From positions 31,699 through 95,698 of the forward strand of contig RQCP01000014.1 of the NCBI GenBank assembly GCA_008668235.1: a stretch of DNA of 64,000 nucleotides, written 5' to 3'. Source of the DNA: Collinsella aerofaciens. Its GTDB lineage: Bacteria > Actinomycetota > Coriobacteriia > Coriobacteriales > Coriobacteriaceae. Shown here one piece after another: positions 16,649 to 25,654 of this stretch (the stretch's first letter is position 1; every line of letters begins with the position of its first letter). Under the pieces are notes generated by a model. The model ran no database searches. It saw only the letters and a list, made by a program, of their open reading frames with translations, and had not been told where the DNA came from. A program made the translations under genes and the position numbers.

Positions 16649-19306
16649 ATGAGTGCTGACTACCCGTCAATGACTACGGCCGAGATCCGCTCCAAGTTCC
16701 TCAACTTCTTTGAGGAGCGCGGTCTTAAGCTCTATCCTTCTTCGTCCCTTGTTCCCGACGACCCCTCGCTGCTGCTTGCCAACGCCGGCATGAACCAGTT
16801 TAAGGAGTACTACCAGGGCAAGAAGGCCATGAAGGAGATCGGCGCGATCTCCTGCCAGAAGTGTGTCCGCACCAACGACATCGACTGCATCGGCGAGGAC
16901 GGCCGCCACCTGTCGTTCTTCGAGATGCTCGGCGACTTCTCCTTTGGCGGCGTCTCCAAGGAGCAGGCTTGCGCCTGGGCCTTTGAGCTCATCACCAAGG
17001 AGTTCAAGCTGCCGCTCGACCGCCTGTACTTTACCGTCTTTACCGAGGACGACGAGACCCACGACGTGTGGCGCTCCCTGGGCGTTGCCGAGGATCACAT
17101 CTCGCGTCTGGGCGAGGACGACAACTTCTGGGCCGCCGGTCCCACCGGCCCCTGCGGCCCGTGCTCCGAGATCTACTTTGACATGGGCGAGGAGGTCGGC
17201 TGCGGCAGCCCCGATTGCAAGCCCGGCTGCGACTGCGACCGCTTCCTGGAGTTCTGGAACCTCGTCTTTACCCAGTACGACCGCCAAGAGGACGGCTCCA
17301 TGCCGGAGCTGCCGCACCGCAACCTCGATACGGGTATGGGCCTGGAGCGCATGGCCGCTATCATGCAGCACAAGACCGCCAATTACGACGGCGATCTGAT
17401 GCAGCACCTCATCAAGCTGGGCGAGGAGATCAGCGGCAAGACCTATGACGCCGATGACTATTCTGGTGCCAGCCGCTCGCTGCGTATCATCGCCGACCAC
17501 TCCCGTGCTGTCGACTTTATGATCTCGGACGGCATCCTTCCCGGTAACGAGGGTCGCGAGTATGTTTTGCGCCGCCTGCTCCGCCGTGCCGTGTTCCACG
17601 GTCGCCTGCTGGGCATCGAGGGCGCCTTCCTGACCAAGTTTATCGATGAGGTTAACGCCCAGATGGGCGAGGCCTATCCCGAGCTGCTCAAAAACGTCGC
17701 GCTCGTCAAGGGCATCGTCGCCTCCGAGGAGGAGCGTTTCTCCACGACGCTCGACAACGGCCGCGTTTACCTGGACGAGGCCCTGGCCGCGCTCGCCGAC
17801 GGCGCTGTCCTTCCGGGCGACGTTGCCTTTAAGCTGCACGACACCTTTGGTTTCCCCATTGACCTGACTGTCGAGATCGCCGGCGCTGCTGGCCACGACG
17901 TCGACATGGACGGCTTCACCGCCTGCATGGAGGACCAGAAGGCCCGCGCCCGCGCTAACGCCAAGGGCGATGCCTGGGGCAGCTTCAACGACGTGTGGGT
18001 CGAGCTTTCCGACAAGGTCGCTGCGACCGAGTTCGACGGCTATGACAACGACGTCATCGTGGGCGCCAAGGTTGTCGCCATCGTTCGCAACGGCGAGTCC
18101 GTCGAGTCCGCTGCCGTCGGCGAGGACGTCGAGGTCGTGCTCGACCGCACCCCGTTCTACGCCGAGATGGGTGGCCAGCAGGGCGACGCCGGTGAGCTTT
18201 GTGCCGAGGGCGTTGCGCTGACTGTTGCCGACACCAAGAACCACAACGGCCTGTATGCCCATGTCGCGCACGTTGCCGAGGGCACGCTGACCGTCGGTGC
18301 TACCGTGACTGCCGCGCTCGACGCCGAGCGCCGTGGTTTCCTGCGCCGCAACCACACCGCCACCCACCTGCTCGACGCTGCGCTTAAGCAAGTCCTGGGC
18401 GAGCATGTCTCCCAGGCCGGCTCGCTGGTGACGCCCGAGCACCTGCGCTTTGACTTCACGCACTTCGAGGCCCTGTCTTCCGAGCAGCTCAAGGCTGTCG
18501 AGGACTTGGTCAACCAGCAGATTTTCGCTTCTAAGCCGGTCGTGACCCGCGTCATGGGCATCGACGAGGCCAAGGCAGCCGGTGCTGTCGCCCTCTTTGG
18601 CGAGAAGTACGGCGACGTCGTCCGCGTCGTCTCCGTAGGCGCCGAGGACCAGCCGTTCTCCCGCGAGCTCTGCGGTGGCACGCATGCCGCCAACACCGCC
18701 GAGATCGGTCTGTTCAAGATCATCTCCGAGTCCTCCACGGGCTCGAATGTCCGCCGTATCGAGGCCGTGACCTCCAAGGGCGCTCTCGACTACATGGCTG
18801 ACCGCCTGGCACTCGTTGACGCCGCCGCCGCTGCGCTCAAGTGCCGTGTCGACGAGGGTCCCGCCCGCGTGGAGAACCTGCAGGCCGAGCTGCGCGAGAC
18901 TTCCGGCAAGCTCAAGAAGGCGCTCACCGGTGGCTCCTCCGATGCGATCTCCAGCGCCATCGACGGCGCTGTCGAGCTGAACGGCTACAAGCTCGTCGTC
19001 GCTGAGCTCCAGGGCCTTGAGGCTGCCGACCTGCGCAACGTTTGGGATACCGTGCACCAGAAGGTCGCCGGCCCCGTCGCCTGCGTTGTTGCCAGCGTGA
19101 CCGAGAAGGGCACCCCGGCCCTGCTCGCTGCCGGCTCCGATGACGCCGTGAAGGCCGGTTTCCACGCCGGCAACGTGATCAAGCAGATCGCGGGCCTGGT
19201 CGACGGTCGCGGTGGCGGTCGTCCCAACATGGCCCAGGCCGGTGGCAAGAACGCCGCCGGTATCGCCGATGCCCTCGCGGCCGCCAAGACCGCGCTCGGC
19301 GCCTAA
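16649..19306 (+). CDS. alaS: Alanyl-tRNA synthetase
   Basis: An 885-residue class II synthetase charging tRNA-Ala. The catalytic core is at the N-terminus (GNEGREYVLRRLLRRA at its end). The editing domain has HTATH at 569-573 and CGGTH at 675-679, which together form the zinc-binding deacylase site. The C-Ala domain ends in a Gly-rich GGGRPNMAQAGG. Length and order are standard. ATG 16649 has GAGGAGA eight bases upstream. Confidence 0.98.
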   Translation: MSADYPSMTTAEIRSKFLNFFEERGLKLYPSSSLVPDDPSLLLANAGMNQFKEYYQGKKAMKEIGAISCQKCVRTNDIDCIGEDGRHLSFFEMLGDFSFGGVSKEQACAWAFELITKEFKLPLDRLYFTVFTEDDETHDVWRSLGVAEDHISRLGEDDNFWAAGPTGPCGPCSEIYFDMGEEVGCGSPDCKPGCDCDRFLEFWNLVFTQYDRQEDGSMPELPHRNLDTGMGLERMAAIMQHKTANYDGDLMQHLIKLGEEISGKTYDADDYSGASRSLRIIADHSRAVDFMISDGILPGNEGREYVLRRLLRRAVFHGRLLGIEGAFLTKFIDEVNAQMGEAYPELLKNVALVKGIVASEEERFSTTLDNGRVYLDEALAALADGAVLPGDVAFKLHDTFGFPIDLTVEIAGAAGHDVDMDGFTACMEDQKARARANAKGDAWGSFNDVWVELSDKVAATEFDGYDNDVIVGAKVVAIVRNGESVESAAVGEDVEVVLDRTPFYAEMGGQQGDAGELCAEGVALTVADTKNHNGLYAHVAHVAEGTLTVGATVTAALDAERRGFLRRNHTATHLLDAALKQVLGEHVSQAGSLVTPEHLRFDFTHFEALSSEQLKAVEDLVNQQIFASKPVVTRVMGIDEAKAAGAVALFGEKYGDVVRVVSVGAEDQPFSRELCGGTHAANTAEIGLFKIISESSTGSNVRRIEAVTSKGALDYMADRLALVDAAAAALKCRVDEGPARVENLQAELRETSGKLKKALTGGSSDAISSAIDGAVELNGYKLVVAELQGLEAADLRNVWDTVHQKVAGPVACVVASVTEKGTPALLAAGSDDAVKAGFHAGNVIKQIAGLVDGRGGGRPNMAQAGGKNAAGIADALAAAKTALGA

Positions 19307-19323
19307 GAACCTAAGTAGTCGCT

Positions 19324-19752
19324 GTGGTCGCGCTCGCACTGGACATAGGGGAGACCAGGATTGGCATTGCCGTCTCGAGCCGTGATGGCAAGATGGCGAT
19401 GCCCGTCAAGGTGCTCCCGGCCGCCGAGGTCACCGGTATGGCCAAGACGTTCCGCTACCTGGTCGAGGACTATGAGCCCGATATCCTGGTAAGTGGACGC
19501 CCCCTAACCATGGCCGGTGAGCCCGGCCCTCAGGCCGAGCGCGTTGCCGCTGTGGCGCAAAAGATTGCCGACGAGCTCGATCTTCCGCTGGAGCTTGAAG
19601 ACGAGCGCCTGTCCTCGCAAGAGGCCAAGCGAATCCTGCGAGAGCAGGGGCTCAACGAAAAGCAGATGAGGGGCAAAATTGACATGATCGCCGCCAGCCT
19701 GTTCTTGCAGACCTGGCTCGATCGTAAAAACGAGGAGGTTCCGCATGCCTAG
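19324..19752 (+). CDS. ruvX: RuvX/YqgF RNase H-fold nuclease
   Basis: A 142-residue RuvX (YqgF) protein, linked in the literature to pre-16S rRNA processing and Holliday-junction resolution. The RNase H-fold motif LDIGETRIG is at the N-terminus; DERLSSQEAKRIL and DMIAASLFLQ complete the family pattern. GTG 19324 fits; no strong ribosome-binding site is visible. It follows alaS closely, the usual alaS-ruvX-mltG order, and overlaps mltG. Confidence 0.92.
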   Translation: MVALALDIGETRIGIAVSSRDGKMAMPVKVLPAAEVTGMAKTFRYLVEDYEPDILVSGRPLTMAGEPGPQAERVAAVAQKIADELDLPLELEDERLSSQEAKRILREQGLNEKQMRGKIDMIAASLFLQTWLDRKNEEVPHA

Positions 19753-21130
19753 CGCTTCCGATCCGCGCCTGCAGAATCGTACACAGCAGCCCGCGCCGCG
19801 CCCTGCTCAGCCTGGCCAGCGCCCGGCGCAGCCGACGCAGCGCGCAGCTCAGCCTTCGGCGCGCCCGGTGCAGTCCTCCTCTCGTTCAGCCCAACCTGTT
19901 CAACGGACGGGCCAGCAGCCTTCTGCTCGTTCGGCCCAGCCTGCAGGCGGTACACGCTTTAAGCAGCAGGCACCTAACCAGCGAACGCAGGCCCCCCAAT
20001 CGCATTCACATCACGCTCGCGGCTCGCACGGTGTTGCTCCGGCGACCCGTTCGAGCTACAACACGCATGCTCGTCGCGGTGCTCAAAAGAAGAGTTCTCC
20101 GGTGCCTATGATTATCGGTGGCGTCGTCGCCGTGCTCGCGCTTGCTGCGATTGCTTTCTTTGTCGTGCCGGCCGTCAAGGACTTCTTCGCCGGTGGAGAT
20201 ACGAAGGTCACGGCTGGACAGCAGGTTACGGTGACCATTCCCGACGGTGCTTCGGGCGATACTATCGCCTCGATTCTCTCCGAGAACCATATCGTCGAAA
20301 ATCCCAAAGATTATTATGCGGCGGTGAAAAAGCTCAACGCCGATATGTCGCTCAAGCCTGGTACCTATTCGTTCACCACACTCATGGATGCGACCAAGGT
20401 TGTTCAGCAGCTCATGGAAGGTCCCAATGCGGGCTCCGATGCGCTGACTATCCCTGAGGGCCTGACGGTTGACCAGGTCGCTGACCGCGTGGCCAAGGCA
20501 TACGACAGTATCTCTAAGGAGGACTTCCTTAGCCAGGCTAAGGCGAGCAATTATGTGAATCATTACGCTTTTCTTAAAGACGCCGCGAACGATTCGCTCG
20601 AGGGTTTCCTGTTCCCCAAGACCTATTCGCTTGGTAAGGACCCAAGCGCCGATGATGTGATTCGCGCCATGCTTGACCAGTTCAACGCCGAGTATAAGTC
20701 GCTTGACTTTGCCAGCTGCGAGGCCAAGATCAAGGAGCGCTATGGCGTGGATATGTCCGATTACGACATCGTTAACCTTGCCTCCATCGTCGAGCGCGAG
20801 GGCCTCAACGCCGACCAGCGCGCGCATGTGGCATCGGTTTTCTATAACCGTCTGGCAGGCAAGCTCGATGGCCTGCGCTACCTCAACAGCGACGCGACCA
20901 TGATGTACGTCACCGGTGGCGAGGTTACCGCCGACGACCTGCAGAGTGATAACCCCTATAACACCTATAAGCACGAGGGCCTGCCACCCACGCCCATCTG
21001 CTCTCCGTCGCTCGAGGCACTCAAGGCCACCCTTGAGCCGACCGACTCTGATGACCTGTATTTCTACATTACGCAGGACGAGGAGTACTTCTCGCAAACC
21101 TACGAAGAGCATCAACAGTCTTGGAATTAG
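19745..21130 (+). CDS. mltG: Endolytic peptidoglycan transglycosylase MltG
   Basis: A membrane-anchored lytic transglycosylase that cuts nascent glycan strands. The first 120 residues are a cytoplasmic low-complexity region of Ala-Gln-Pro repeats. One membrane helix (about 120-142) follows, then a LysM-like region and the YceG domain with catalytic glutamate in ASIVERE. The ending resembles other MltG proteins (PTPICSPSLEAL). The Gln/Pro-rich extension is longer than in proteobacterial MltG; cytoplasmic extensions are common in Gram-positives. Confidence 0.92.
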   Translation: MPSASDPRLQNRTQQPAPRPAQPGQRPAQPTQRAAQPSARPVQSSSRSAQPVQRTGQQPSARSAQPAGGTRFKQQAPNQRTQAPQSHSHHARGSHGVAPATRSSYNTHARRGAQKKSSPVPMIIGGVVAVLALAAIAFFVVPAVKDFFAGGDTKVTAGQQVTVTIPDGASGDTIASILSENHIVENPKDYYAAVKKLNADMSLKPGTYSFTTLMDATKVVQQLMEGPNAGSDALTIPEGLTVDQVADRVAKAYDSISKEDFLSQAKASNYVNHYAFLKDAANDSLEGFLFPKTYSLGKDPSADDVIRAMLDQFNAEYKSLDFASCEAKIKERYGVDMSDYDIVNLASIVEREGLNADQRAHVASVFYNRLAGKLDGLRYLNSDATMMYVTGGEVTADDLQSDNPYNTYKHEGLPPTPICSPSLEALKATLEPTDSDDLYFYITQDEEYFSQTYEEHQQSWN

Positions 21131-21131
21131 C

Positions 21132-21629
21132 ATGAGGATTTTTAGCCCCAAACGATACGTTGCCTCGGTCGATCGCATCGACCTTGATACCCTTTGGGCC
21201 GACGGCAAACGCGCCATTCTGCTCGATCGCGATAACACCCTGGTGCCGCGCGACACCGAGCAGGTCCCCGCCGCGATTTCCGCTTGGCTCGATGCCGCCC
21301 GCGCCAAAGGCTTTAAGCTGTGCATGGTGTCCAACAACTGGCATCGCGACCAGGTCATGAGCTCTGCACGCGAGCTGGGACTCGAGGCCATCAGCCACGC
21401 TATGAAGCCGGCGCCGTTTGCCCTCAAGGCGGGTCTTAAGCGCCTCGGCGCCACGGCCGACGAGGCGGTGCTGATCGGTGATCAGCTCTACACGGACGTG
21501 TGGAGCGGCAACTTCGCCGGCGTCGATACCATCTTGGTTAAGCCGCAGGCGACGCAGGACCTGTGGTATACGCAGATCTTCCGTATCTTTGAGCGCCGGG
21601 CCCTGCGCGACCTTCCCTGCGAGGAATAG
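21132..21629 (+). CDS. YqeG family HAD-IIIA phosphatase
   Basis: A 165-residue HAD-superfamily phosphatase. The nucleophile motif is LLDRDNTLV (DxDxT type), the second motif VSNNW and the third IGDQLYTDV. Close to Bacillus YqeG and phosphatidylglycerophosphate phosphatase relatives; the exact substrate is open. It starts one base after the mltG stop, so it is probably cotranscribed. The upstream extension of this frame is a shadow of mltG. Confidence 0.88.
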   Translation: MRIFSPKRYVASVDRIDLDTLWADGKRAILLDRDNTLVPRDTEQVPAAISAWLDAARAKGFKLCMVSNNWHRDQVMSSARELGLEAISHAMKPAPFALKAGLKRLGATADEAVLIGDQLYTDVWSGNFAGVDTILVKPQATQDLWYTQIFRIFERRALRDLPCEE

Positions 21630-21637
21630 GTCTCGCT

Positions 21638-22171
21638 ATGTCCCAGCACAACAAACACGGCTGCGACCATATCTTCTTTATCGGCTTTTTGGGCGCGGGC
21701 AAATCGACGCTCGCGCGCAACGTCGGAACCATGTTCAAGCGGCGTTTTATCGATACCGACCGCCTGGTCGTGCGCCGTTGCGGCAAGTCGGTAACCGAGA
21801 TTTTTGAGACCGAGGGTGAGGGTCGTTTTCGCGAGCTCGAGACCTCGGCGCTCCGTTCGCTCCAAAGCGAGCGCAGCCTGTTGGTTTCGTGCGGGGGCGG
21901 TATCGTCGAGACACCGGTGAATATTGAGCTGATGCACGAAATGGGTACGTGCATGTACCTCGAGGGCGACTTCGAGGATTCGATTCGCCAGATTCGTCGG
22001 TCCGACACGCGCCCCGATTTCCGCTCGCCCGAGCATGCCGCGCGCCTGTTTGAGCATCGCCGTCCGCTGTATCGCCAGGCCGCCGACCTTACCCTTGATA
22101 TTCGCAACAAGTCCTTCGAGGACGTTTCCTACCTTTGTGCCGAGATGCTTTTGGAGCGTGGGCTGCTATGA
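21638..22171 (+). CDS. aroK: Shikimate kinase
   Basis: Phosphorylates shikimate in aromatic amino acid synthesis. The 177-residue protein shows Walker A GFLGAGKST, the substrate motif DTDRLVVRR, and SCGGGIVETP with the Gly triplet that binds shikimate. A lid Arg-rich segment and RRPLYRQAADLTLD follow. It overlaps the AroB-like gene (ATGA), the common aroK-aroB pair. Confidence 0.93.
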   Translation: MSQHNKHGCDHIFFIGFLGAGKSTLARNVGTMFKRRFIDTDRLVVRRCGKSVTEIFETEGEGRFRELETSALRSLQSERSLLVSCGGGIVETPVNIELMHEMGTCMYLEGDFEDSIRQIRRSDTRPDFRSPEHAARLFEHRRPLYRQAADLTLDIRNKSFEDVSYLCAEMLLERGLL

Positions 22172-23277
22172 TTCGCCGTCAACTGATCAATTTCCAAAAC
22201 CGCAGCGTCGATGTCCGTGTCGGATTGGGCGCGTTCGAGGAGCTGTCGCGCATGTTTGCCTCGGCTGTGGGCAAGCCTAAGCGCGCGATGGTGGTTTGGA
22301 ACTCCGCCTCGTCAGAACGTTTTGATGAGGTCGTCGAGCATGCGCTGGTCGACGCCGGTTTTGCCGTGTCGCTGCTCGTCCTCGAGGTTTCGCCTGCTGG
22401 TGCCACGCTGGCCGATGCCGATGCTATCTTTGGCGCCTTGTCTGCCAACGGCATTACCTGCGACGATCTGGTTGTCGCCGTTGGCGATGCCGCAACCTGC
22501 TCGGTTGTTAGCTGGTGCGCCAACCAGTGGTGCGGTCGCACCGAGTGCGCGCTGCTGCCGACGACGTTCGACGCCATGCTCACGATCGCGACGACCATGA
22601 AGCCGCTCGTCGCCTCGTCGGCCAATGCGCTTCCCGCTATCGCGTTTCGTCCCGAACCGGGCTTGGTCGTGTGTGACCTCGACCTTGTTCGCGAGACGGA
22701 CCCCGAGGACCTCAAGCTCGGCTATGTGGTACTTGTTGGCACCATGCTTTCGAGCAGCAAGTCCCGCTGGAATCAGTTTACTGAGACCGTCCCCGAGATT
22801 CTCGCGGGCGAGGAGGTCGCGCTCGTCAATGCCGTTCAATGGTCTCAGACTGCCCGCAAGGACGTACTGATGGCCACGAACCCGAGCGCCCGCCATGCGC
22901 TCGATTTTGGCAAGACGGGGGAGCGCACCCTGCGCGCTTGCTTGGGCGATGCCGCTTCGCAGGTCCCTGCCTACCAGCTGTTGTCCGAGGGCATGCGCTT
23001 TGAGGCGCGCCTAGCACATGATGCCTGCGACTTCGATATCGATTACGTCTTTGAGGTCGATGACTGCCTAGAGGACTTTGGTATCGAGGAACTTGCCCTC
23101 GATCTGGAGCCTGCCGCATATATCGAGGAGTTCCGCAGGCAGCAGTTCGCTCGCTCGAATCGCAGCATGCTGCCGCTGCCCGCGGCACTCGGCGCCATTC
23201 GCCTAACGAGCGTTGAGGACGAGGTTCTTGAGCGCCATGCTCACGCTTACTTGGCTTCTCGTAAAGAACTTCTCTAA
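22168..23277 (+). CDS. Degenerate 3-dehydroquinate synthase-like protein
   Basis: A 369-residue protein in the aroB position after aroK and related to 3-dehydroquinate synthase over its length. VVAVGDA stands where the family has the Gly-rich NAD site, and LLPTTFDAMLTIATTMKP aligns with the PTTLLAQVDSSVGGKT region. The expected active-site motifs are changed. LDFGKTGERTL replaces the GHxxGHA zinc motif, LLSEGM replaces LHGEAV, and GYVVLVGTML replaces the GxAExxKxG stretch. By eye the zinc ligands and substrate lysine are lost. It may be inactive, regulatory or neofunctional. Confidence 0.7.
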   Translation: MIRRQLINFQNRSVDVRVGLGAFEELSRMFASAVGKPKRAMVVWNSASSERFDEVVEHALVDAGFAVSLLVLEVSPAGATLADADAIFGALSANGITCDDLVVAVGDAATCSVVSWCANQWCGRTECALLPTTFDAMLTIATTMKPLVASSANALPAIAFRPEPGLVVCDLDLVRETDPEDLKLGYVVLVGTMLSSSKSRWNQFTETVPEILAGEEVALVNAVQWSQTARKDVLMATNPSARHALDFGKTGERTLRACLGDAASQVPAYQLLSEGMRFEARLAHDACDFDIDYVFEVDDCLEDFGIEELALDLEPAAYIEEFRRQQFARSNRSMLPLPAALGAIRLTSVEDEVLERHAHAYLASRKELL

Positions 23278-23283
23278 GATTTA

Positions 23284-23377
23284 TTGACATCCATCGTCTT
23301 TCGTATCATGTTGAGGGACGGGTTTCCAATCGGTTGCGGATCGCATGCGATTCCGTCGTTCGGTTGAGACCCGTCCC
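23284..23377 (+). promoter_or_regulatory. Promoter with a structured 5' leader before the M24 peptidase
   Basis: TTGACA (23284-23289) lies 17 bases before CATGTT, so the transcript would begin near 23319. There GGGACGGGTTTC (23315-23326) can pair with GAGACCCGTCCC (23366-23377). The palindrome TCGCATGCGA is nested in the loop. A weak GTCTTTA follows. The structure could be a 5' stabilising stem-loop, an attenuator, or a terminator for the upstream operon. Confidence 0.5.
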
Positions 23378-23409
23378 GTCTTTATAGAGACAACAAGAAA
23401 GGAATCTGC

Positions 23410-24540
23410 ATGTCTGAGTTTGCTGCCGGTCCTGCCGGTCGTATCGAGCGTGTCCGTGCCCTGATGGCCGAGCGTGGCTACGACGCCATCGTGGTGCGCG
23501 ACGAGGCCAACCTTCGTTGGCTTACGGGCGTGAAGGGCGTTTTCGATTACACCTTTGAATTCCCGCACGCGGCGTTTATTACGGCCGACCAGTGCCTGTT
23601 CCACACCGACTCGCGCTACCTCAACAGCTTTGAGGAGAACACGCCCGCCGGCAGCCCCTGGGTCTACGACATGGATGAGGGCACCATCCCCGGTTGGGTC
23701 GCCGGCAAGATCGCGGCCAACAAGTGCCGCGTCTGCGCTGTCGAGGACGACATGCAGATCAACTTCTACCAGGGTATTCAGCGCGGCCTGGAGGATCGCT
23801 CCGTTGCCTGCATGCTGCCGCTGATGCATGACGACATTCGCAAGATGCGCGCCATCAAGGATGCCGAGGAGATCGAGCTCATGCGCCATGCACAGTCGAT
23901 CACTGACGCCGCCTTCCAGCACATGCTCGGCTTTATTAAGCCCGGTATGACCGAGAAGCAGGTTCGCAACGAGCTCGAGAACTTTATGTTCGCCAACGGC
24001 GCAGACAGCCTTGCCTTCGGCTCCATTGTGGCGAGCGGTCCCAACACCGCCAACCCGCATGCCGTGCCGAGCGACCGCGTGATCGAGAAGGGCGATTTCG
24101 TTCTCATGGATTATGGCGCGGGCTATTGCGATTACCGCTCCGACATGACGCGCACTGTCGTGATGGGCGAGCCCACCCAGGAGCAGCTCGACCTGTACGC
24201 ACTCGTGCGCCGCACGCACGAGGAGTGCGTCGCCGCCATCCATCCGGGCGTTGAGGGTAACGACATCTTCAAGCTTTCCAAGAAGATCATCGGCGATGCC
24301 GGCTATGGTGATTACTACAACCATGGTCTGGGCCACGGCGTGGGCATCGACATCCACGAGCTGCCCAACTTCAACCGCAGCAAGAACATCATCGAGATCG
24401 GCTCGGTTGTCACCATGGAGCCCGGCGTCTACCTGCCCGGCGTGGGCGGCGTGCGCCTTGAGGACTACGGCGTGGTCACCGAGAACGGCTACGAGCCCTT
24501 CACCAAGACCCCGCACGACCTGCACGTTATCGACTGCTAG
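23410..24540 (+). CDS. M24 family Xaa-Pro aminopeptidase
   Basis: A 376-residue metallopeptidase removing N-terminal residues before proline. The creatinase-like N-terminal domain is followed by the pita-bread fold. Its metal ligands are visible: aspartates in LMDYGAGYCDYRSDMTRT, histidine in GHGVGIDIHE, and glutamates in MEPGVYLPG and VRLEDYG. AGAAAGGA precedes ATG 23410. PepP and PepQ types cannot be separated safely here. Gene order next to efp is common in Gram-positives. Confidence 0.92.
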   Translation: MSEFAAGPAGRIERVRALMAERGYDAIVVRDEANLRWLTGVKGVFDYTFEFPHAAFITADQCLFHTDSRYLNSFEENTPAGSPWVYDMDEGTIPGWVAGKIAANKCRVCAVEDDMQINFYQGIQRGLEDRSVACMLPLMHDDIRKMRAIKDAEEIELMRHAQSITDAAFQHMLGFIKPGMTEKQVRNELENFMFANGADSLAFGSIVASGPNTANPHAVPSDRVIEKGDFVLMDYGAGYCDYRSDMTRTVVMGEPTQEQLDLYALVRRTHEECVAAIHPGVEGNDIFKLSKKIIGDAGYGDYYNHGLGHGVGIDIHELPNFNRSKNIIEIGSVVTMEPGVYLPGVGGVRLEDYGVVTENGYEPFTKTPHDLHVIDC

Positions 24541-24565
24541 TCTACTTCGGTAGATAGTTTGGGGC

Positions 24566-24606
24566 GGGGCGTTCGGATCGATTCGGACGCCCCGCGTTCT
24601 CTTTTT
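24566..24606 (+). terminator. Rho-independent terminator after the M24 peptidase
   Basis: GCGGGGCGTTCGGA pairs with TTCGGACGCCCCGC, followed by GTTCTCTTTTT. Confidence 0.88.
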
Positions 24607-24637
24607 ATGCGCTCGCTGCAGGCGCCGTCTGCAAGTG

Positions 24638-24643
24638 TATAAT
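24638..24643 (+). promoter_or_regulatory. Candidate -10 element for efp
   Basis: A perfect TATAAT lies about 60 bases before the efp start, but no convincing -35 hexamer is at the right distance. Confidence 0.45.
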
Positions 24644-24700
24644 TTCTGTCGTATGTAATTTGGACGCTTGTGCGTTCTGCCCATAACAAGAAAGGTCGCT

Positions 24701-25264
24701 ATGCCTACCATTTCTACCGCCGACTTCAAGAACGGCCTCGGTCTCCGCATCAAGGACAAGGTCTACACCATCGTCGAGTTCCAGCATGTCAAGCCGGGCA
24801 AGGGCGGCGCATTTGTGCGCTACAAGACCCGCGACATCAAGAGCGGCCGCGTCGTCGAGAACACCTGCAACGCCGGCACCAAGTTCGAGAGCGTCATGCT
24901 CACCACCCGTGAGTTCCAGTACCTCTACAACGATGGCACCGACTACATCTTCATGGACAACGAGTCCTATGAGCAGGTTCCTGTTCCCGAGGACATGGTG
25001 GGCGAGAACTCCAAGTGGCTGCGCGAGAACGACGTCTGCCAGCTGCTCTTCGCCGACGATGAGCTCATGGGCGTGACCCCGCCGATGTTCATCGAGACCA
25101 CTATCGTCCAGACCGACCCGGGCTTTAAGGGCGACACCGTCCAGGGTTCCACCAAGCCGGCCACGATCGACACCGGCGCTGTCATCCAGGTCCCCATGTA
25201 CCTCAACGAGGGCGAGGTCATCAAGGTTGACACCCGCGACGGCAAGTTCGTCTCCCGCGTCTAG
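24701..25264 (+). CDS. efp: Elongation factor P
   Basis: Translation factor that rescues ribosomes stalled on polyproline. The 187 residues form three beta-barrel domains. HVKPGKGGAFVR carries Lys34, the residue post-translationally modified in many bacteria. The C-terminal TRDGKFVSRV is standard. AGAAAGG before ATG 24701 sets the start. It leads a likely operon through recN. Confidence 0.97.
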   Translation: MPTISTADFKNGLGLRIKDKVYTIVEFQHVKPGKGGAFVRYKTRDIKSGRVVENTCNAGTKFESVMLTTREFQYLYNDGTDYIFMDNESYEQVPVPEDMVGENSKWLRENDVCQLLFADDELMGVTPPMFIETTIVQTDPGFKGDTVQGSTKPATIDTGAVIQVPMYLNEGEVIKVDTRDGKFVSRV

Positions 25265-25288
25265 CAACCAACTCTTCTAGGAGGACTC

Positions 25289-25651
25289 ATGCCCCAGGAA
25301 ATCAAGATTGACGGCATCGGCATTTCGCCCGATGTTCTGACCGCCATCGTCTCGCGCGCCGTGTCGGATGTCGAGGGCATCGCCTCCGTTGGCGTCAAGG
25401 ACCTTGCCACTAATCTTGTCTCCATGATGCTTTCGTCCAAGGCCCCGGCTTCCGAGCCGGCGGTCGAGGCCGAGGTCGTTGGCGACAAGCTCGCACTCAC
25501 CGTGCGTGTCGTGGTGTTCTTTGGCTATCCGTTCAAGAAACTCGCCGAGGCCGTTCGCGCCGCCGTGGTCGCCGCCATCGATGCTCAGGTGGGCGTCGAG
25601 GTCGAGCGCGTTGACGTTTGCATCGACGGTCTCGTTTTCCCCAAGGAGTAA
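25289..25651 (+). CDS. Asp23/Gls24 family envelope stress protein
   Basis: A 120-residue Asp23/Gls24 (DUF322) protein. The family pattern of ISPDVLTAIVSRAVSDVEGI and VVFFGYPFKKLAEAVR is clear. Members are membrane-associated or envelope-stress proteins in Gram-positives; several lie next to nusB, as here. AGGAGG sits well before ATG 25289. The exact role is unknown. Confidence 0.88.
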   Translation: MPQEIKIDGIGISPDVLTAIVSRAVSDVEGIASVGVKDLATNLVSMMLSSKAPASEPAVEAEVVGDKLALTVRVVVFFGYPFKKLAEAVRAAVVAAIDAQVGVEVERVDVCIDGLVFPKE

Positions 25652-25654
25652 CCT

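Noticed and set aside
16667..19339. 890-residue minus-strand open frame opposite alaS
   Set aside because: Same shadow effect; the plus strand encodes an intact alanyl-tRNA synthetase over the same bases.
19745..20060. Direct-repeat array at the start of mltG
   Set aside because: The repeats are codon-level Ala-Gln-Pro low complexity inside a coding frame, not a CRISPR or tandem-repeat locus.
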